From contig SOKR01000073.1 of the NCBI GenBank assembly GCA_004375675.1, positions 1 to 9,593 on the forward strand: DNA of 9,593 nt, given 5' to 3'. Both the position numbers and the translations under genes were made by a program. Source of the DNA: Dehalococcoidia bacterium. GTDB lineage: Bacteria > Chloroflexota > Dehalococcoidia > Dehalococcoidales > BS750m-G39. Shown in pieces: positions 7,754 to 9,593 of this stretch (within the stretch, counting starts at the first letter, position 1; every line of letters starts with the position of its first letter). The notes beneath the pieces are model-generated. The model was not told the DNA's origin. It saw nothing but the letters and a program-made list of their open reading frames with translations, and made no database searches.

Positions 7754-8341
7754 ATGATTCAATCTCAGTTTCAGACGGTGGGCCGCGACCTCTTCACCAA
7801 AGGGCTGGTCTCCTCCCATAGTGGAAACCTGAGCATCAGGCTGGGGGAGCGCATTATAATTACCCGCCGCGGCAGCCGGCTGGGCTGTCTTGATGAAAAC
7901 GACCTCATCGAAACCGGTCTCACCAAGAACGACCGTAACACCCCCCTGGCGTCGGTGGAACTGCCTGTCCACCGCGCCATCTATCGGGAAACCCCGGCAC
8001 AGGCTATCGTTCACGCCCACCCCCCCCACGCCGTCGCCCTCTCGCTCACCGAGACCGAGATTGTGCCCATCGATACCGAAGGCCAGTCCATAATGGAAAA
8101 GGTGCTGGTGCTGGGCTGGAACCAGAAGGTCAAACCCGGTGGGCTGGGGGACGAAATCGCTCAGGCGCTAAAGCAAAGTAGGATGGTCCTGGTTCACGGC
8201 CACGGCACCTTCGCCATCGGCCAGCTCCTGGAAGAAGCCCATAACTACACCGCCACGCTGGAAGAAAGCTGCCAGGTAATCTGCCTGCTCAAGTCGCTAC
8301 GGGGGGAGAGTGTCCCCAAAAAGGGCGTGTCCAAGCAGTAG
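7754..8341 (+). CDS. Class II aldolase/adducin-family protein (fuculose-phosphate aldolase-like)
   Basis: Zinc-dependent sugar-phosphate aldolase family protein, 195 residues. The fold signature runs through SSHSGNLSIRL (20-30, phosphate/substrate loop), TRRGSRLG (37-44), ASVELPVHRAIY with E69 in the catalytic position, HAHPPHA with zinc ligands H87 and H89, and HGHGTFAIG with the third ligand H150. All expected catalytic residues of the L-fuculose-1-phosphate aldolase type are present. Substrate cannot be read from sequence: relatives act on fuculose-, ribulose- or methylthioribulose-phosphates, and none of the neighbours is a sugar or methionine-salvage gene. Start ATG at 7754 is preceded by GAGGGG, 4 nt upstream. 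It sits 38 bp after rpsT, likely last in the rel-rpsT run, and converges on ilvE. Confidence 0.88.
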   Translation: MIQSQFQTVGRDLFTKGLVSSHSGNLSIRLGERIIITRRGSRLGCLDENDLIETGLTKNDRNTPLASVELPVHRAIYRETPAQAIVHAHPPHAVALSLTETEIVPIDTEGQSIMEKVLVLGWNQKVKPGGLGDEIAQALKQSRMVLVHGHGTFAIGQLLEEAHNYTATLEESCQVICLLKSLRGESVPKKGVSKQ

Positions 8342-8357
8342 TTTATAGCTTATATCA

Positions 8358-8384
8358 CCCTGAAAAATCAAAGATTTTTTAGGG
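8358..8384. terminator. Hairpin between convergent genes, possible bidirectional terminator
   Basis: CCCTGAAAAATC (8358-8369) and GATTTTTTAGGG (8373-8384) form a 12-bp stem with one G-T pair and an AAA loop. It lies 16 bp after the aldolase-family stop and covers the ilvE stop codon (8379-8381), so either transcript would carry it at the end. The stem is AT-rich in the middle and there is no T-run outside it, so it is not a textbook intrinsic terminator on either strand; it may end or stabilise both messages. Confidence 0.45.
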
Positions 8385-9302
8385 AACCCGCTTATTGACA
8401 GGCGTGCACCAGTCAAGGTATTTGGGATTATCGCCCCGTATCACCCCGGAATAGAGCTGCTGCAGCTTTTTGGTAACCCCGCCGATTTCGCCGTCGCCTA
8501 TCTTACGGCGGTCTATCTCGGCTACGGGGGTGATGTGAGCGGCGGTGCCGGTGAGGAAACACTCCTCGGCGCTAAAGAGCTCATTGAGCTCGATTGGCCT
8601 CTCCACGGTCTCCATCCCCAGTTCCTCTTTGGCCAGCTTTATGGCCGTATCGCGGGTAATCCCTTTAAGGATGTGGTTGTCGACGGCGGGCGTAACCAGT
8701 TTACCCTTGGTCACCAGGAAGAGGTTCTCGCCGCTGCCCTCGGAGACATGGCCGTCCGGGGTGAGCATGATGGCTTCGTCAAAGCCCTTCTCGGTGACCT
8801 CGGTCCGGGCAAAGGCGTTGTTGACGTAGAGCCCGCAAATCTTGGCGCTGGGCGGGATTACGTTATAGTCGGGCCGCCGCCAGGAAGAGATGCCGCACCT
8901 GACCTTATCCATATCCAGGTAGGGTCCCCAGGGGAAGGCGAAGACCAGGAAATCGCTCTCCATGTCATGGAGGCGGACGCCTAAAGATTCCGAACTCTTG
9001 TAAGCCAGCGGGCGGATGTATACATCTTCCTCGAAGCGGCACATGGCCACCAGCTTAACCGTTATCCGGCAAAGCTCGTCGAGGCTGTGAGGCAACTCCA
9101 TCTTGAGGACGCGGCAGCCGTTCTCCAGCCGCTCGTAGTGCTCCCTGAGGCGAAAGATATAGATCTGCTTCTGCTGGGGGTTCCAGTTGCCCCGGATGCC
9201 CTCGAAGACGGCGGTGCCGTAGTGCAGGAAGTTGGTCATCACCCCTATCCTGGCTTCGGCCAGGGGGACGAATTTCTTGTCGATGTAGGCGTATGGCGGC
9301 AT
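8379..9302 (-). CDS. ilvE: Branched-chain amino acid aminotransferase
   Basis: PLP-dependent class IV aminotransferase that transfers the amino group between glutamate and the 2-oxo acids of leucine, isoleucine and valine. The 307 residues match the family. Key features: AYIDKKFVPLAEARI at the N-terminus, HYGTAVFEGIRGN (27-39), IRPLAYKS (96-103), the PLP lysine K154 in SAKICGLYVNNAFARTE, SEGSGENLFLV (187-197) with the glutamate that contacts the PLP ring nitrogen, LKGITRDTAIKLA, and TGTAAHITPV (251-260), the phosphate-side loop. The length and FEGIRGN motif favour IlvE over D-amino acid transaminase or aminodeoxychorismate lyase. The ATG at 9302 has AGAGGAG 8 nt upstream and a good promoter, so the start is secure. 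No other branched-chain biosynthesis gene is adjacent in the window, so it appears to be transcribed alone. Confidence 0.95.
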   Translation of the reverse strand: MPPYAYIDKKFVPLAEARIGVMTNFLHYGTAVFEGIRGNWNPQQKQIYIFRLREHYERLENGCRVLKMELPHSLDELCRITVKLVAMCRFEEDVYIRPLAYKSSESLGVRLHDMESDFLVFAFPWGPYLDMDKVRCGISSWRRPDYNVIPPSAKICGLYVNNAFARTEVTEKGFDEAIMLTPDGHVSEGSGENLFLVTKGKLVTPAVDNHILKGITRDTAIKLAKEELGMETVERPIELNELFSAEECFLTGTAAHITPVAEIDRRKIGDGEIGGVTKKLQQLYSGVIRGDNPKYLDWCTPVNKRVP

Positions 9303-9330
9303 TTGACTTACTCCTCTTTAGATAGCGTCC

Positions 9331-9359
9331 ATTATAGCTTTTAGTCGGCGGGAAGACAA
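9331..9359 (-). promoter_or_regulatory. Sigma70-type promoter for ilvE
   Basis: On the minus strand, TTGTCT (9354-9359, 4 of 6 to -35), a 17-bp spacer and a perfect TATAAT (9331-9336). The predicted start near 9324 gives a short leader of about 22 nt that contains the Shine-Dalgarno AGAGGAG (9311-9317). It begins just after the terminator of the upstream gene, so ilvE is an independent transcription unit. Confidence 0.8.
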
Positions 9360-9362
9360 GCG

Positions 9363-9394
9363 GAAAAAATAAAGGAGGGGGCTTTACCCCCTCC
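9363..9394 (-). terminator. Intrinsic terminator of the gene entering from the right
   Basis: On the minus strand, GGAGGGGG (9394-9387), loop TAAAG, CCCCCTCC (9381-9374), then TTTATTTTTT. The 8-bp all-G/C-rich perfect stem with a T-run is a classic Rho-independent terminator. It lies 31 bp after the stop of the partial gene at 9426 and directly upstream of the ilvE promoter. Confidence 0.92.
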
Positions 9395-9425
9395 CCGGTA
9401 ACCTCTCTAGCTCTCCTACCCCACC

Positions 9426-9593
9426 TTAATAATCCCCACCTTCCCCACCTTCGTCACCTTCGCCTCCTCTGCGGGGTGCTGCCTTGGGCGCAGGCCGGGT
9501 TTTCCGGCGGGTTGGGCCTTTGGCAGGCTTTGCTGGCGGCGCTCCCCCCTCTTCCTCGCCCATATAGAGCTTGATGTGCGGCCAGGGTATTTC
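9426..9593 (-). CDS. C-terminal end of an unidentified protein with a low-complexity tail
   Basis: A minus-strand frame is open from the window edge to TAA at 9426-9428 (55 residues visible). It begins EIPWPHIKLYMGEEE, which looks like the end of a folded domain, then passes into a disordered Pro/Lys/Ala/Arg stretch (PPAKPAKGPTRRKTRPAPK) and ends in a Gly/Glu/Asp run (GEGDEGGEGGDY) made of near-repeats of GGTGGGGAA codons. Support for a real gene is the long open frame, the protein-like start and the strong terminator placed 31 bp after the stop. I do not recognise the family. A basic then acidic disordered tail is common in nucleic-acid-binding proteins, but that is only a hint. The rest of the gene lies beyond the window. 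Confidence 0.75.
   Translation of the reverse strand, partial: EIPWPHIKLYMGEEEGGAPPAKPAKGPTRRKTRPAPKAAPRRGGEGDEGGEGGDY

Overview
The window is about 9.6 kb of GC-rich bacterial housekeeping DNA. Protein features (a GyrB without the proteobacterial insert, a single long RSH protein, HisRS with a Cys-rich insertion, S20 with a Lys/Ala tail) and the gyrB-hisS-rel clustering suggest Chloroflexota, probably Dehalococcoidia or a relative. That placement rests on recalled family features, not on a search. I see no mobile element, CRISPR array, tRNA, rRNA or phage gene.

Layout. 1-1470 (+): the 3' part of the ribosome-assembly GTPase obg, then nadD, 27 bp apart and probably one transcript. 1467-4824 (-): hisS then gyrB, both leftward and each with its own sigma70-like promoter; gyrB meets nadD tail to tail with a shared TTAA stop. 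4825-5042: a divergent region with the hisS promoter, a G/C-rich fold-back segment, one copy of a widely dispersed repeat (recognisable by its spurious translation CEERSDEAI) and the rel promoter. 5043-8341 (+): rel (ppGpp synthetase/hydrolase family), rpsT (S20, TTG start) and a class II aldolase-family gene, with gaps of 18 and 38 bp. 8379-9302 (-): ilvE, convergent with the aldolase gene across a 12-bp hairpin. 9363-9593 (-): a strong intrinsic terminator and the C-terminal end of an unidentified gene running in from the right.

Functionally these are core genes: ribosome assembly and translation (obg, rpsT, hisS), the stringent response (rel), DNA topology (gyrB), NAD synthesis (nadD) and branched-chain amino acid metabolism (ilvE). 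The link between charged-tRNA supply (hisS), ppGpp (rel) and ribosome assembly (obg, rpsT) is thematic only; no shared regulatory site is visible.

No new multi-gene system is evident. The points worth a second look are at residue and signal level: Rel has an Asn in place of the second acidic residue of its hydrolase motif and an acidic QFDD where bifunctional enzymes have RxKD; rel appears to be transcribed without a leader; GyrB has EGPSAGG instead of EGDSAGG; Obg ends where the OCT domain would begin; and S20 has a long Lys/Ala/Pro tail.
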